Below, one piece after another: positions 29,385 through 39,463 of a DNA stretch of 64,000 bases (position 1 is the stretch's first letter; each line of letters opens with the position of its first letter). Below the pieces are notes generated by a model that was not told where the DNA came from, did no database searches, and saw only the letters and a program-made list of their open reading frames with translations. The stretch comes from JBGSTR01 sp963707135 (GTDB lineage Bacteria; Pseudomonadota; Gammaproteobacteria; Chromatiales; Chromatiaceae). Location: the NCBI GenBank assembly GCA_963707135.1, contig CAVPOY010000042.1, positions 1 through 64,000 of the forward strand, read 5' to 3'. Position numbers and translations under genes: made by a program.

Positions 29385-30565
29385 CGCAGCCTCCGCGTGG
29401 GCACCGATTCGGAGGCCGCCTCGCGGACGGTCATGTCGATGCGCAGAAGGATGCCCATCGCCATGCAGGCTCCTATCAGACTGTTGCTGCCGTAGCTCAG
29501 AAACGGGAGGGTCAGTCCCTTGGTCGGGAGCATCCCGATGTTGACGCCGATGTTCACGAACGCCTGGAGCCCGAGCCACAGTCCGATTCCGTTGGCCGCG
29601 TGGGCGGCAAACCGGTTCCCGGTTTCTGCGGCCCGCGTGCCGATCGAGAAGGCGCGCCAGGTGATGAAGGCGAAGGAGGCGATGATGACCAACATCCCGA
29701 CGAGGCCGAACTCTTCGCCGATCACAGACGCCAGGAAGTCCGTGTGGGCCTCCGGCAGGAAGAACTGCTTCTGGATACCGTTTCCGAGCCCGACCCCCAA
29801 CCATTCTCCGCGACCGAATCCGATCAGTGCCTGGCTCAACTGGTAGCCCGTGTCAAATGGGTCCTGCCAAGGGTCGAGGAACGACAGAATTCGCTGCATC
29901 CGGTACTCCGAGGTCAACACCAGAAGCGCGAGCCCGGACAGCACCGTTGCGAACAGCACCGCGAACGGCAGGATGCTGACGCCGCCCAGGAACAGCAGGC
30001 CCATGACCGTGGCCAGCATCACGGCCGTGGTGCCGAAGTCCGGCTGCTTCAGGATCAGGGCGCCGGCCACGCCCACGAGCAGCATCGGCCGAATGAAGCC
30101 GGACAGTCGGTTCGCGACCAGGTCCGCGTGCCGCACCAGGTAGCCGGCGACATAGATCACGGCGAACAGCTTCATCAGCTCCGACGGCTGCAGGTTCAGT
30201 GGTCCCAGCGGAATCCATCGGGTCGCGCCGTTGACGGTGCGCCCAACACCCGGGACCAGGACCAGGACGAGCATCAGGACGCCGGCAAGAAAAAGCCAGA
30301 CGCCGGCGCGCTCCCAGAAATCCACCGGCGCGGCAAAGGCGATCAGGCCCGCCGTCAGTGCGAGACCGAGCGCCAAGGCGTGGCGGGTGGCGTAAAAGAA
30401 CGGGTCGTCGCAGCAGTTCGCCGCAATCGACATCGAAGCCGAGGACACCATGACGAAGCCGAAGGCGAGCAGCCCAACCGCGGTCAGCAGCAACGGGAAG
30501 TCCATCCGCGGCAACCGGTGGTGCCGGCGCCGCACGCCCTTGACCTGGCGCGTAGCGGCCGTCAT
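29369..30565 (-). CDS. ftsW: Septal peptidoglycan glycosyltransferase FtsW
   Basis: The 398-aa SEDS-family membrane protein polymerises lipid II at the septum. The start at ATG 30565 (MTAATRQVKG) overlaps the murD stop by 4 nt. About ten membrane segments are visible, with the family blocks GATRWIPLGPLNLQPSE, PDFGTTAVMLATVMGLLFL and PTKGLTLPFLSYGSNSL. Confidence 0.96.
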   Translation of the reverse strand: MTAATRQVKGVRRRHHRLPRMDFPLLLTAVGLLAFGFVMVSSASMSIAANCCDDPFFYATRHALALGLALTAGLIAFAAPVDFWERAGVWLFLAGVLMLVLVLVPGVGRTVNGATRWIPLGPLNLQPSELMKLFAVIYVAGYLVRHADLVANRLSGFIRPMLLVGVAGALILKQPDFGTTAVMLATVMGLLFLGGVSILPFAVLFATVLSGLALLVLTSEYRMQRILSFLDPWQDPFDTGYQLSQALIGFGRGEWLGVGLGNGIQKQFFLPEAHTDFLASVIGEEFGLVGMLVIIASFAFITWRAFSIGTRAAETGNRFAAHAANGIGLWLGLQAFVNIGVNIGMLPTKGLTLPFLSYGSNSLIGACMAMGILLRIDMTVREAASESVPTRRLRWARA

Positions 30566-31938
30566 GCCCCAAGCCCCCGCACGGCCTCGGCGAAGACCCG
30601 ACCGCGATGCTCGTAGTTGTCGAACATGTCGAAGCTCGCGCAGGCCGGCGAAAGCAGCACACAGTCCCCCGGCCGGGCGAGACCGGCGGCCTTGCTCACC
30701 GCGTCGGCCATGTCGATGGCATTCATGGTGGGCACCCGGCCGGCGATCGCGCGCTCGATCAACGGGGCGTCGCGGCCGATCAGCACCACGGCGCGGGCCG
30801 CCCGCCGGACCGCCGGTGCCAGCGGCGCGAAGTCGGCCCCCTTGCCGTCCCCGCCCGCAATCAGCACCGCGCGGGCATCGGTCCGCCCGGACACCAGGCC
30901 ATCGAGCGCCGCGACAGTGGCGCCGGGGTTGGTACCCTTGGAGTCGTCGTACCAGCGCACGCCCTGCCGATCGGCGATGAGCTCGCTGCGGTGCGCGAGT
31001 CCGCTGAATTCCCGCAGGGGCTCCAGGCAGGCGGCGACCGGCAGGCCGCAAGCATCGCCCAGCGCCAGCGCCGCGAGCGCATTCGCCAGATTGTGCCGGC
31101 CGGGCATCGCGACCTCGGCGGCGGGCATCAGCCGCTCGCCGCCGCGGCAGATCCAGGGAACGCCGTGCTCGGAGCGCAGGCCGTAGTCATCGGGGGAACC
31201 CGGCTCATCGAGCCCGAAACCGATCTCGCGCTCGGGCCGGCGGGGCATCGCGAGGACCGTCGGGTCGTCGCGGTTGACCACGGCGACCCGGGCCCCGGTA
31301 TAGATCCCGGCCTTGGCGGCCGCATAATCGGCGAGGCTCGGATACCTGTCCATATGATCGGCGGAGATGTTGAGCACAACCGCCGAATCGGCGCGGAGCC
31401 CCGGCGTGGTCTCGAGCTGGAAGCTCGAGAGCTCGATCACGAAGAGCTCCGCGTCCCGGTCCAGCAGGTCCAGTACCGGCTCGCCGAGATTGCCGCCGAC
31501 CGCGACTCGCCGCCCAGCGGCCCGGGCCATCAGACCCACCAGCGTCGTCACCGTGCTCTTGCCGTTGGACCCAGTGATGGCGCAGATCGGTGCCTCGGCA
31601 GCGCGGGCGAAGAGCTCAACATCGCCGACGACCGGAATGCCGCGGGCGATCGCCTGCCCGATCAGCGGCTCGGCGACCGGCACGCCGGGGCTCACCGCGA
31701 GCCGTTCGGCCGCGGCGAATGCCGAGGCATCGAAGCCGCCGACATACAGCGGGACCTCGGGCATTTCCCGGCGCAGCGTCTCCAGCCCGGGCGGCTCGGC
31801 GCGTGAGTCGGTCACGCCGGCCAGCGCGCACCGCGCCCGCAGGTGCCGGGCGAGCGAGACGCCGGTCTTGCCGAGCCCGACGACCAGGGTCAGGGGCTCC
31901 GGGCCGAGGTGGTCGATCACTGTTGCCTCGGCTGGCAT
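30562..31938 (-). CDS. murD: UDP-MurNAc-L-alanine--D-glutamate ligase
   Basis: The 458-aa Mur ligase adds D-glutamate. The start at ATG 31938 is set by MPAEATVIDHLG followed by LTLVVGLGKTGVSLARHL. The ATP loop is AITGSNGKSTVTTLVG; later blocks are NISADHMDRYPS and DDSKGTNPGATVAAL. It overlaps mraY by 1 nt (TGATG). Confidence 0.97.
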   Translation of the reverse strand: MPAEATVIDHLGPEPLTLVVGLGKTGVSLARHLRARCALAGVTDSRAEPPGLETLRREMPEVPLYVGGFDASAFAAAERLAVSPGVPVAEPLIGQAIARGIPVVGDVELFARAAEAPICAITGSNGKSTVTTLVGLMARAAGRRVAVGGNLGEPVLDLLDRDAELFVIELSSFQLETTPGLRADSAVVLNISADHMDRYPSLADYAAAKAGIYTGARVAVVNRDDPTVLAMPRRPEREIGFGLDEPGSPDDYGLRSEHGVPWICRGGERLMPAAEVAMPGRHNLANALAALALGDACGLPVAACLEPLREFSGLAHRSELIADRQGVRWYDDSKGTNPGATVAALDGLVSGRTDARAVLIAGGDGKGADFAPLAPAVRRAARAVVLIGRDAPLIERAIAGRVPTMNAIDMADAVSKAAGLARPGDCVLLSPACASFDMFDNYEHRGRVFAEAVRGLGA

Positions 31939-33020
31939 CAACGGATCTTCAGGCTTGCGAGGCCAACCAGGACCAGGACCACGGTGATGATCCAGAAACG
32001 TACGATGACCTTCGGCTCGGGCCAGCCCTTGAGCTCGAAGTGGTGATGCAGTGGCGCCATCCGGAAGATGCGCTTGCCGGTAAGCTTGAAGGACATCACC
32101 TGCAGCATCACGGAGATGGTCTCCATCACGAAGACCCCGCCCATGACGAAGAGAATGAGCTCCTGGCGAGCGGCCACCGCGATGACGCCCAGCGCCGCAC
32201 CAAGCGCCAGCGCCCCGACGTCGCCCATGAACACCTGTGCGGGGTAGGCGTTGAACCACAGGAATCCGAGCCCGGCGCCGACCAGCGCGCCGCAGAAGAT
32301 CACCAGCTCGCCCACCTCGGGAATGTGCGGGATCAGCAGATAGGAGGCGATCTGGGCGTGTCCGGCGGCGTAGACGAAGACCGCGAGCGCGCCCGCTACC
32401 AAGACCGTCGGCATGATCGCGAGCCCGTCGAGCCCGTCGGTCAGGTTGACCGCGTTGCTCGAGCCCACGATGACGAAATAGGTCAGCAGGATGAACCAGG
32501 GTCCGAGCTGGAATGACACGTCCTTTAGATAGGGGACCAGGAGCTCGGTCTCGGCCGGTGAGTCGGCCGTGATATAGAGGAGCGCGGCGGCGCCGAGACC
32601 GGCGAGCGTCTGCCAGAAGTATTTCCAGCGGCTCGCGAGCCCACGCGGGTTGCGCAGGACCAGCTTGCGGTAGTCGTCGACGAGACCGATCAAGCCGAAG
32701 GCCATGGTCGTGACCAGCGCGATCCAGACGTAACGATTGCCCAGATCCGCCCACAGCAGCGTGGTGATGCCGACGGCCACGAGTACCAGCGCCCCGCCCA
32801 TGGTCGGTGTCCCGGACTTCGCTAGATGACTCTGGGGTCCGTCGTCGCGGACCGTCTGCCCGATCTTGTAGGCGCGGAGCTTTTGGATCATCGGCCGGCC
32901 GACGAACATCGAGATCACCAGCGCGGTGAGCACGCCGAGAATGGCGCGCAGCGTCAGGTACCGGAAGAGGTGGAAACCGGTATCGAACCGCGCCAGCCAT
33001 TCGGTCAGGTAAAGCAGCAA
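31938..33020 (-). CDS. mraY: Phospho-MurNAc-pentapeptide translocase
   Basis: The 360-aa membrane enzyme makes lipid I. I chose TTG 33020 because AGGGGGG lies 9 nt upstream, the product then has exactly the usual 360 aa, and the N-terminus LLLYLTEWLARFDTGFHLFR matches the family. A GTG at 33041 would add seven residues without a ribosome site. Family motifs: DDGPQSHLAKSGTPTMGG, the catalytic Asp pair in LVDDYRK, NLTDGLDGLA and PLHHHFELKGW. Confidence 0.95.
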   Translation of the reverse strand: MLLYLTEWLARFDTGFHLFRYLTLRAILGVLTALVISMFVGRPMIQKLRAYKIGQTVRDDGPQSHLAKSGTPTMGGALVLVAVGITTLLWADLGNRYVWIALVTTMAFGLIGLVDDYRKLVLRNPRGLASRWKYFWQTLAGLGAAALLYITADSPAETELLVPYLKDVSFQLGPWFILLTYFVIVGSSNAVNLTDGLDGLAIMPTVLVAGALAVFVYAAGHAQIASYLLIPHIPEVGELVIFCGALVGAGLGFLWFNAYPAQVFMGDVGALALGAALGVIAVAARQELILFVMGGVFVMETISVMLQVMSFKLTGKRIFRMAPLHHHFELKGWPEPKVIVRFWIITVVLVLVGLASLKIR

Positions 33021-33021
33021 C

Positions 33022-34380
33022 CTATTGACCCCCCTCGCCACACAAGGCAGCGACGACCCGCTCCATACCGGAACGGCGCGAGCCCTTCACAAGCAACACG
33101 TCGCCGTCCCCCGCCTCTTTGCGCAACCAGTCGATCAGATCCGACCGGTCATCGAAGTGCCGCGAACCCTCGCCGAACGCATCGCCGGCGTGGGCGCTCA
33201 AGGTCCCGGCCGAGACCAGATGCTCGATGCCGGCCGACCGCGCCCGCTCGCCGATCTCCCGGTGCAGCTCGGCCGCCCGCGGCCCGAGCTCGGCGAGATC
33301 CCCGAGCACCAGCCAACGCCGGCCGTCGAGTCCGGCGAGCACCCCGATCGCGGCGGCAAGGGAATCCGGGTTCGCGTTGTAGCTATCGTCGATCACTCGC
33401 CGCGCACCGCAGCGGCGTGGCTGCAGGCGCCCGGCCACGGGCCCTATCGATGCCAGACCCGCGCGAATCGCATCGACACCGACCCCGAGTGCAAGCGCTG
33501 CCGCGGCTGCGGCCAGGGCATTGCGGCAGTTGTGCGACCCGGCCAGTTGCAGCGCGACCGGGATCTCCTCGCCGTGGTAGCGCGCCAGGAAGCATGTCCG
33601 AAAGCCGTCGTCGCCCCAATCGACGCTGACCGAGGACATGTCCGCCCGCAGATCGCTGTCGCCGTCCATGGCGAAGGTCAGGACGCGCCGGCCAGCGGCG
33701 AGCTCACGCCACAAGGGGGTGTAAGGCGAGTCGCCGGCGAAGACGAAGACCCCGTCGTCGTTCAATCCACGGGCGATCTCACCCTTCGCGCGGGCGACGC
33801 CCTCCAGGCTTCCGAACCCCTCCAGGTGGGCTCGACCCGCGTTCGTGATCAGGGCAACGTCCGGCCGGCCGATATCGGTCATGTAGCCGATCTCGCCCGG
33901 ATGATTGGCGCCCATCTCCAGGACCAGGAACCCTTCGTCACGCGCACGCAGCAGCGTGATCGGCATTCCGATGTCGTTGTTCAAATTCCCCTGGGTGGCG
34001 CGAACGGTGCCGACCTGGCCGAGGATCGCCGCGAGCATCTCCTTGACCGTGGTCTTGCCATTGCTGCCGGTGATCGCGACTACACGTCCCGGGAAACGGT
34101 CACGCCAGGCCGCCGCCAACCGACCCAGCCCGAGACGCGTGTCGTCGACGACCCATTGGGGTATGTCGACAGGCAGCGGATGATCGACCATCGCCGCCAC
34201 CGCGCCCATCGCGCGGGCCGAATCGACATACGCGTGACCGTCGAATCGCTCGCCGCGCAGCGCGATGAACAGCTCACCGGAACAGTCCCGGCGACTGTCG
34301 GTCGCCACCGCCGAGAAACCGCGGTCCGCCCCGACCAGCCGGCCGCCGGCCTGGTCTATCGCCTCGCGCAGGTTCCACAT
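33022..34380 (-). CDS. murF: UDP-MurNAc-tripeptide--D-alanyl-D-alanine ligase
   Basis: The 452-aa Mur ligase adds the D-Ala-D-Ala dipeptide. The start at ATG 34380 (MWNLREAIDQAGG) overlaps the murE stop as ATGA; a longer frame begins at 34401. Motifs: DSRRDCSGELFIALRGERFDG, AITGSNGKTTVKEML, NLNNDIGMPITLL and DDSYNANPDSL. Confidence 0.96.
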   Translation of the reverse strand: MWNLREAIDQAGGRLVGADRGFSAVATDSRRDCSGELFIALRGERFDGHAYVDSARAMGAVAAMVDHPLPVDIPQWVVDDTRLGLGRLAAAWRDRFPGRVVAITGSNGKTTVKEMLAAILGQVGTVRATQGNLNNDIGMPITLLRARDEGFLVLEMGANHPGEIGYMTDIGRPDVALITNAGRAHLEGFGSLEGVARAKGEIARGLNDDGVFVFAGDSPYTPLWRELAAGRRVLTFAMDGDSDLRADMSSVSVDWGDDGFRTCFLARYHGEEIPVALQLAGSHNCRNALAAAAAALALGVGVDAIRAGLASIGPVAGRLQPRRCGARRVIDDSYNANPDSLAAAIGVLAGLDGRRWLVLGDLAELGPRAAELHREIGERARSAGIEHLVSAGTLSAHAGDAFGEGSRHFDDRSDLIDWLRKEAGDGDVLLVKGSRRSGMERVVAALCGEGGQ

Positions 34381-35925
34381 CACTGGCGTCCCTCCCGCCA
34401 CTCGCGCAGGGCCTCGACGACCTGGGCGCGATCGCTGAAATGGACCTTTAGGTCGCCCATGTCCTGCAGGGTCTCGTGGCCCTTTCCGGCGACCAGGACC
34501 GCGTCACCGAGGCCGGCCAGCGCGATCGCACGACGGATCGCGAGCCCGCGCTGGCGCTCGACGTGAGCGCCGCCGCGGTCGGATAGACCCTCGAGGATGT
34601 CGGCGATGATGGCATCGCCGTCCTCGCCGCGCGGGTTGTCGTCGGTCAGGATCAGCACATCGCTGAGCCGTTCGGCGATCCCGCCCATCATGGGCCGCTT
34701 ACCCTTGTCCCGCTCGCCGCCGCACCCGACCACGGTAATCAGGCGGCGGCACTGGTGCAGCCGCAGATTCGTCAGTGCCTTCTCCAAGGCATCCGGCGTG
34801 TGGGCATAGTCGACGACGACGAGCGGTGCTCCCTCTCCCCCGAAACACTCCATTCGGCCTGGCACGCCGCGCACCCGGCCAAGCTCCCGCAGTGCCCGCT
34901 CGAGCGGCAGGCCGCGGGAGATCATCACGGTCAAGACGGCCAGCAGGTTCGATGCGTTGAACTCACCGACCAACGCAACCTCGAGCGAACCTTCGCCGAC
35001 GCTGCTTTCGATTTCGATTCGCAGACCCCTCGGACGTGGCTCGACCCCGGAGGCTCGCACCCAGAGCTCGCAGCGCGGCGGGATCGGCACATCCGGACGC
35101 AGCCCATAGGCGGCGATGGAGACCCCGGGGTCGACACCGGCGATTATCTCGCCGGAGAAAGGGTCGTCCAGATTCAGGATCGCCCAGTCGCAGCCCCGGC
35201 ATAAGGAACAGCCGGCGCTTGGCTTCGCCGTACGCCGCCATGTCCCCGTGGTAGTCGAGGTGGTCACGGCTCAGGTTCGTGAATACCGCGTGGCTGAAGC
35301 GAACCGCCGCCGCCCGTGACTGATCGAGCGCATGTGACGAGACTTCCATCGCGACCGCCCTGGCGCCACGGGACCGCAGGTCCGCGAGGGTCGCCTGGAG
35401 GGTTACGGCGTCGGGCGTAGTATGGGTCGCATCCCGTAATGCGCCCGGAAAGCCGTTACCCAGCGTTCCGACGATGCCGCACCGGAGTTCGGCGGCGAGG
35501 GCCTGGGCCAGATAGTGGCTGATGCTGGTCTTGCCGTTCGTTCCGGTGATGCCGAACACCTCCATCCCGGCGCTCGGCTCGCCGAAAAACCGATCCGCGA
35601 TCGCGCTGATCCGGTTTGCGAGCGACACAACGGGGATGATCGGCAGACCGAACCTGGAGGCCAGGTCGGCCATGGCCCGCGGGGTCCATTCCTCGGTCGG
35701 CTCGGCGACAATCGAGGTCGCGCCGCACCGCCAGGCCTCCTCGGCGAACACCAGCCCGTGGGCGCGTCCACCCTGAACGGCGAGGAACAGACTGCCGGGG
35801 ACGATCGCCCGGCTGTCGAGCGCCAGCGAGGCGACCTGAATCTCGCCCGCGGGACCCGGGTCCGCGAAGCCGGCCAGCAGCTCACCAAGGCGCCAGGCGT
35901 GACCGGTGGTCGGCTGCGCCATCAT
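34380..35925 (-). CDS. murE: UDP-MurNAc-dipeptide--diamino acid ligase, one frameshift
   Basis: MurE adds the third stem residue, normally meso-diaminopimelate. The first frame (35925 to about 35215) has DSRAIVPGSLFLAVQGGRAHG, the ATP loop GITGTNGKTSISHYLA and NLSRDHLDYHGDMAAYGEAK. Between about 35215 and 35181 the frame shifts by one base near a CCCC run. The second frame continues AILNLDDPFSGEI, then GRMECFGGEGAPLVVVDYAH and DDNPRGEDGDAI; DNPR is the meso-DAP-specific motif. Joined, they give a normal-sized MurE of about 514 aa. MurE is essential, so a base-call error is by far the likelier cause. Confidence 0.93.
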
Positions 35926-37676
35926 CGCTCGGCTTGCCCCGCGGCCAGCAGCATCGAGGGTTCCGGATCGTCCGGGGGCACGTTGAACAACCTAAGCGCC
36001 CCTTCCATTACCTTGGCGAATACGGGTGCGGCGACGAGCCCGCCGTAGTAGTACTTGCCACGGGGCTCGTCGATCATGACCACCATGACCAGCCGCGGAT
36101 TGCCCGCAGGCGCCATGCCGGCAAACACGGACTGATAGCGCCCGCCGCCGTAGCCGTGCCGCCCGCTCGCCTTCTTGGCCGTTCCCGTCTTGCCGGCCGC
36201 CCGGTACCCCGGGATCGCGGCTCGCTTCGCGGTGCCAATGTCGGACACCACCGTCTCCATCATGGCGCGCACGGCACGCGCGGTGGACTCGCTCAGGACC
36301 CGGGTCTCCTCCGGGGCGCCTTCACGCTTGACGAGCGTGATGGGCCGCTTGACCCCATCCGCGGCCAGCACCGCATAGGCCTGGGCCAACTGGATCGGGG
36401 TCACCGAAACACCGTAACCGAAGGCCATGGTGGCATGTTCGAAGACCCGCCAGCTCGTGTGGTCGCGAAGCGTCCCACGGGACTCCGCGGGAAACTCGAC
36501 GCCGGTCTTGTGGCCGAATCCGAGCCGGTCGTAGATTTCCCAGAGTCCGGCGTAGCTCATCATCTGGGCGAGCTTGACCACACCGACATTGCTCGACTTG
36601 GTGATGATCCCGGTCACATCCAGGGTGCCGTAGCTGTGCACGTCCCGGACGACGTTGCGCCCGACCTTGAGCGTGCCGGGCGCGGTGGCGATGCGAGTGG
36701 TGGGCTTGACCAGCCCGCGCTCGAGCACGGCAGCCACGACCAGCGGTTTTACCGTGGAGCCCGGCTCCATGGTGTCGGTCAGGGCGCGGTTGCGGCGGCG
36801 ATCGCCCTCGCCACCCTGAAGATCGTTTGGGTTGTAGCCGGGCTGGTTGACCATGGCCAGCACCTCCCCGGTGGCCACGTCGAGCACGACCGCCGAGCCC
36901 CCGGCGGCCTTGTTCTCGGCGACCGCGGCCTTGAGCTCGCGATAGGCGAGGAACTGCAGACGCCGATCCAGACTCAGGGTGAGATCCTCGCCCGGACGCG
37001 GCGGGCGGACCTGCTCGACCTCCTGGACGATCCGCTTGCGACCGTCCTGGATGACCCGGCGCAGGCCCGGCTGGGCGCCGAGCAGCCCGTTGTAGGTGCG
37101 CTCGATGCCTTCCTGCCCCTTGTCGTCGATGTCGGTGAAGCCGATGACGTGCCCGAACACCTCGACGCCCGGATAGAAGCGACGGTACTCGGTCTCGAAA
37201 CCAACACCATCGATCTTCCGGGCCTCGATCAATTCCTGGACCCGCCGCGATTCCTCAAAGCCGGCGCGGCGCTTCAAGTAGATGAAGCCCCGCTCCCGGT
37301 TTGCCAGGACCCGCTCGCGCAACGTGGCGGCGTCCAGCCCGAGCGCGTCCGCGAGCGTCGGGATCGCGTCGAGCTCGAGCACCAGCTTGCGCGGATCGCC
37401 CCAGACCGTCTCGACCGGGGTGCTCACCGCCAGCGGTTCGCCGTTGCGGTCGCTGATCATCCCGCGCCGGGCGGCGATCTCGCCGATCCGCAGGTATCTG
37501 AGCTCTCCCTGGGTGCGTAGGAAGTCCGTCTCGACCACTTGCCGATAGAAGGTCACGGCCGAGAGAACGACGAACGCGGTGGAGAGTGCGCCGAGCAGCG
37601 CCCAACGCCTCAGCCGCAGATTCGGCGTCGCGCGGGGGCGCTCGAGCTGCCTGGCTCGACGCTTACGGGAAGCCAT
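35922..37676 (-). CDS. ftsI: Septal transpeptidase FtsI (penicillin-binding protein 3)
   Basis: The 584-aa class B PBP cross-links septal peptidoglycan. It has one N-terminal membrane anchor (WALLGALSTAFVVLSAVTF, about residues 26-44), the dimerisation domain beginning GEIAARRGMISDRNGEPLA, and the transpeptidase domain with the active-site Ser307 in EPGSTVKPL, the SSN motif in TKSSNVGVV and KTGTAKKA. It overlaps ftsL by 14 nt and murE by 4 nt. Confidence 0.97.
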   Translation of the reverse strand: MASRKRRARQLERPRATPNLRLRRWALLGALSTAFVVLSAVTFYRQVVETDFLRTQGELRYLRIGEIAARRGMISDRNGEPLAVSTPVETVWGDPRKLVLELDAIPTLADALGLDAATLRERVLANRERGFIYLKRRAGFEESRRVQELIEARKIDGVGFETEYRRFYPGVEVFGHVIGFTDIDDKGQEGIERTYNGLLGAQPGLRRVIQDGRKRIVQEVEQVRPPRPGEDLTLSLDRRLQFLAYRELKAAVAENKAAGGSAVVLDVATGEVLAMVNQPGYNPNDLQGGEGDRRRNRALTDTMEPGSTVKPLVVAAVLERGLVKPTTRIATAPGTLKVGRNVVRDVHSYGTLDVTGIITKSSNVGVVKLAQMMSYAGLWEIYDRLGFGHKTGVEFPAESRGTLRDHTSWRVFEHATMAFGYGVSVTPIQLAQAYAVLAADGVKRPITLVKREGAPEETRVLSESTARAVRAMMETVVSDIGTAKRAAIPGYRAAGKTGTAKKASGRHGYGGGRYQSVFAGMAPAGNPRLVMVVMIDEPRGKYYYGGLVAAPVFAKVMEGALRLFNVPPDDPEPSMLLAAGQAER

Positions 37677-37953
37677 GACCGGACTCCTCGATCAGCAGCA
37701 GATCGCTGACCCTGGGTGAGAACATCCCGAGCTCCGCGCGCGCCTTCCGCTCGACCCGCACGTGGGTCGACAGGGCTGCTTCCTCGAGGCGAAGCTGGTT
37801 CCATTCGACGTCGAGGCCGTCGCGCCGGGCGCGTAGATCCTGAAGTTGCGCGAAATGGGTGCGCGCCAGGTACTTCGCGTGCACGACGGCAATCGCGGAC
37901 CCGGACGCCGCCAGGGTCAGCAGGGCGACGAGCCAGACGCCCTTGGTGCTCAC
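37663..37953 (-). CDS. ftsL: Cell division protein FtsL
   Basis: The 96-aa bitopic protein has a membrane helix (VWLVALLTLAASGSAIAVVHA, residues 6-26) and a periplasmic coiled coil with the conserved pattern WNQLRLEEAALSTHVRVE. It forms the FtsQLB complex. It overlaps rsmH by 4 nt (ATGA). Confidence 0.92.
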   Translation of the reverse strand: MSTKGVWLVALLTLAASGSAIAVVHAKYLARTHFAQLQDLRARRDGLDVEWNQLRLEEAALSTHVRVERKARAELGMFSPRVSDLLLIEESGHGFP

Positions 37954-38882
37954 GCCAAACGCTCCGCGACACGCATGATCGCGCTGCGGGCGCGCGGATT
38001 TGACGCCATCTCCACTGAGGACGGCCGGACCGGCTTGCCCACCAGGCGCAGACGGCCCTGAGCCTGGGACGCCGTAACAGGCAAACCCTTTGGCAGCTCG
38101 GGCCCCCGCGATTCGCGGCGCATGAAGCGTTTGACGATCCGGTCCTCCAACGAGTGAAAACTGATGACCACCAGTCGACCCGCGGCGCAGAGCAGGTCGC
38201 AGACCTGATCCAGGCAGCGCTGGACCTCACCGAGCTCGTCGTTGATCCGGATGCGCAGCGCTTGGAAGGTACGGGTGGCCGGGTGCTTGCCGGGCTCGCG
38301 CGTCGGGACAGTGCGCGCGACCAGCTCCGCGAGACGCCCGGTGGTGCCGATCGGGCCCGAGTGGCGGGCGTTCACCAGTGCGCGGGCGATGCGAGCCGAG
38401 AAGCGTTCCTCGCCGAAATCGCGCAGCACCGTGGCGATTTCCGCCTGACTTGCCCGGGAGAGCCATTGGGCCGCCGTCTCGCCGACAGCTGGGTCCATGC
38501 GCATGTCCAGGGGGCCGTCCGCGGTGAAGCTGAACCCGCGCTCGGGCGTGTCGAGCTGGGGTGAGGAGACCCCGAGGTCGAGCAGAATACCGGAAACGCC
38601 GCCCAAGACGCCAACCTCGGCGGCCGCGGCCCGCAGGTCGCCGATGCGGCCCTGGAGGATCGTGAAACGTGGATCGGACGCGGCCAGGTCCCGACCCGCG
38701 GCGACCGCCGCCGGATCACGGTCGACCGCGACCAGCCGACCCCCGGCACCGAGCGCGGAGAGTATCGCCCGGCTATGCCCGCCGCGGCCAAAGGTGCCGT
38801 CGATGTAGGTTCCAGTCGGGTCCATCACCAGGGCCTGCACGCTCTCCCCCAATAAAACCGGTATGTGGCGCTCCGCGAGCAT
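37950..38882 (-). CDS. rsmH: 16S rRNA (cytosine-1402-N4)-methyltransferase
   Basis: The 310-aa product (MraW) methylates C1402 in the ribosomal P site. It has HIPVLLGESVQAL, the SAM-binding DGTFGRGGHSRAIL, LLDLGVSSPQLDTPERGFSF and FHSLEDRIVKRFM. RsmI, encoded at 40.1 kb, makes the partner 2'-O modification of the same base. It starts 7 nt after mraZ. Confidence 0.97.
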   Translation of the reverse strand: MLAERHIPVLLGESVQALVMDPTGTYIDGTFGRGGHSRAILSALGAGGRLVAVDRDPAAVAAGRDLAASDPRFTILQGRIGDLRAAAAEVGVLGGVSGILLDLGVSSPQLDTPERGFSFTADGPLDMRMDPAVGETAAQWLSRASQAEIATVLRDFGEERFSARIARALVNARHSGPIGTTGRLAELVARTVPTREPGKHPATRTFQALRIRINDELGEVQRCLDQVCDLLCAAGRLVVISFHSLEDRIVKRFMRRESRGPELPKGLPVTASQAQGRLRLVGKPVRPSSVEMASNPRARSAIMRVAERLA

Positions 38883-38889
38883 CGGCGGC

Positions 38890-39345
38890 TCAGAGCGTCA
38901 ACGTCCCCAATCCGGCGGCTGACGCCAGCTCGCCGATACCCTCGTCGTTCAGTGCCGCCTCGTTGCGCTGGTCCCACGCCTGCTCGTCCCAGATCTCGAA
39001 CTTGGCACCCTGGCCGACGACCACGACGCGCTTGTCGAGCGAAGCGAACTCTCGAAGTTTCTGGGGTAACAGGATCCGCCCCTGGGCGTCGATCTCGACG
39101 TCATGGGCATTACCGACGTAGAGACGCTGAATGTTGCGAGACTGAACTTCGAACGAGGGCAGTGCCGCGAGCTTCCGCTCTATCACCTCCCACTCGGGCT
39201 CGGGGTAGAGCAGCAGGCAGCGGTCGCGGTCGAGGGTTACGACCAGCCGGGACTCACATATCGACTGGAGACGCTCGCGATACTTGGCCGGTATCGCAAG
39301 GCGCCCTTTGGCATCCAGGTTGACAGTGAACGAGCCCCGAAACAC
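38890..39345 (-). CDS. mraZ: Transcriptional regulator MraZ
   Basis: The 151-aa product has two SpoVT-AbrB-like repeats, LDAKGRLAIPAKYRE (about residues 10-24) and IDAQGRILLPQKLRE (about 89-103), as in all MraZ proteins. MraZ binds tandem TGGG repeats in front of its own gene and represses the division operon. Such repeats lie just upstream here. Confidence 0.97.
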   Translation of the reverse strand: MFRGSFTVNLDAKGRLAIPAKYRERLQSICESRLVVTLDRDRCLLLYPEPEWEVIERKLAALPSFEVQSRNIQRLYVGNAHDVEIDAQGRILLPQKLREFASLDKRVVVVGQGAKFEIWDEQAWDQRNEAALNDEGIGELASAAGLGTLTL

Positions 39346-39400
39346 GAGTGCCCCCCGTAGCGCAGAAACCCCACCGGCTGGCCTTCCCGGCTAAACAACC

Positions 39401-39463
39401 TCCCCGACTCCCCACTCTGCCCCACTTTTCACCCATGGTAGACACTGAATCCCTCAGCGTCAA
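39401..39463 (-). promoter_or_regulatory. Promoter of the mra/dcw operon with MraZ boxes
   Basis: On the minus strand a -35 box TTGACG (39458-39463) and a -10 box TACCAT (39435-39440) stand 17 bp apart. Directly after, and overlapping the last base of the -10 box, are three direct TGGG units at about 39435, 39424 and 39414 (11- and 10-bp steps), with a weaker GGGG further on. This matches the MraZ operator known from E. coli, where TGGG repeats overlap the start of mraZ transcription. The -35 box lies in the inverted repeat CGTCAAG-AAA-CTTGACG (39458-39474). Confidence 0.65.
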
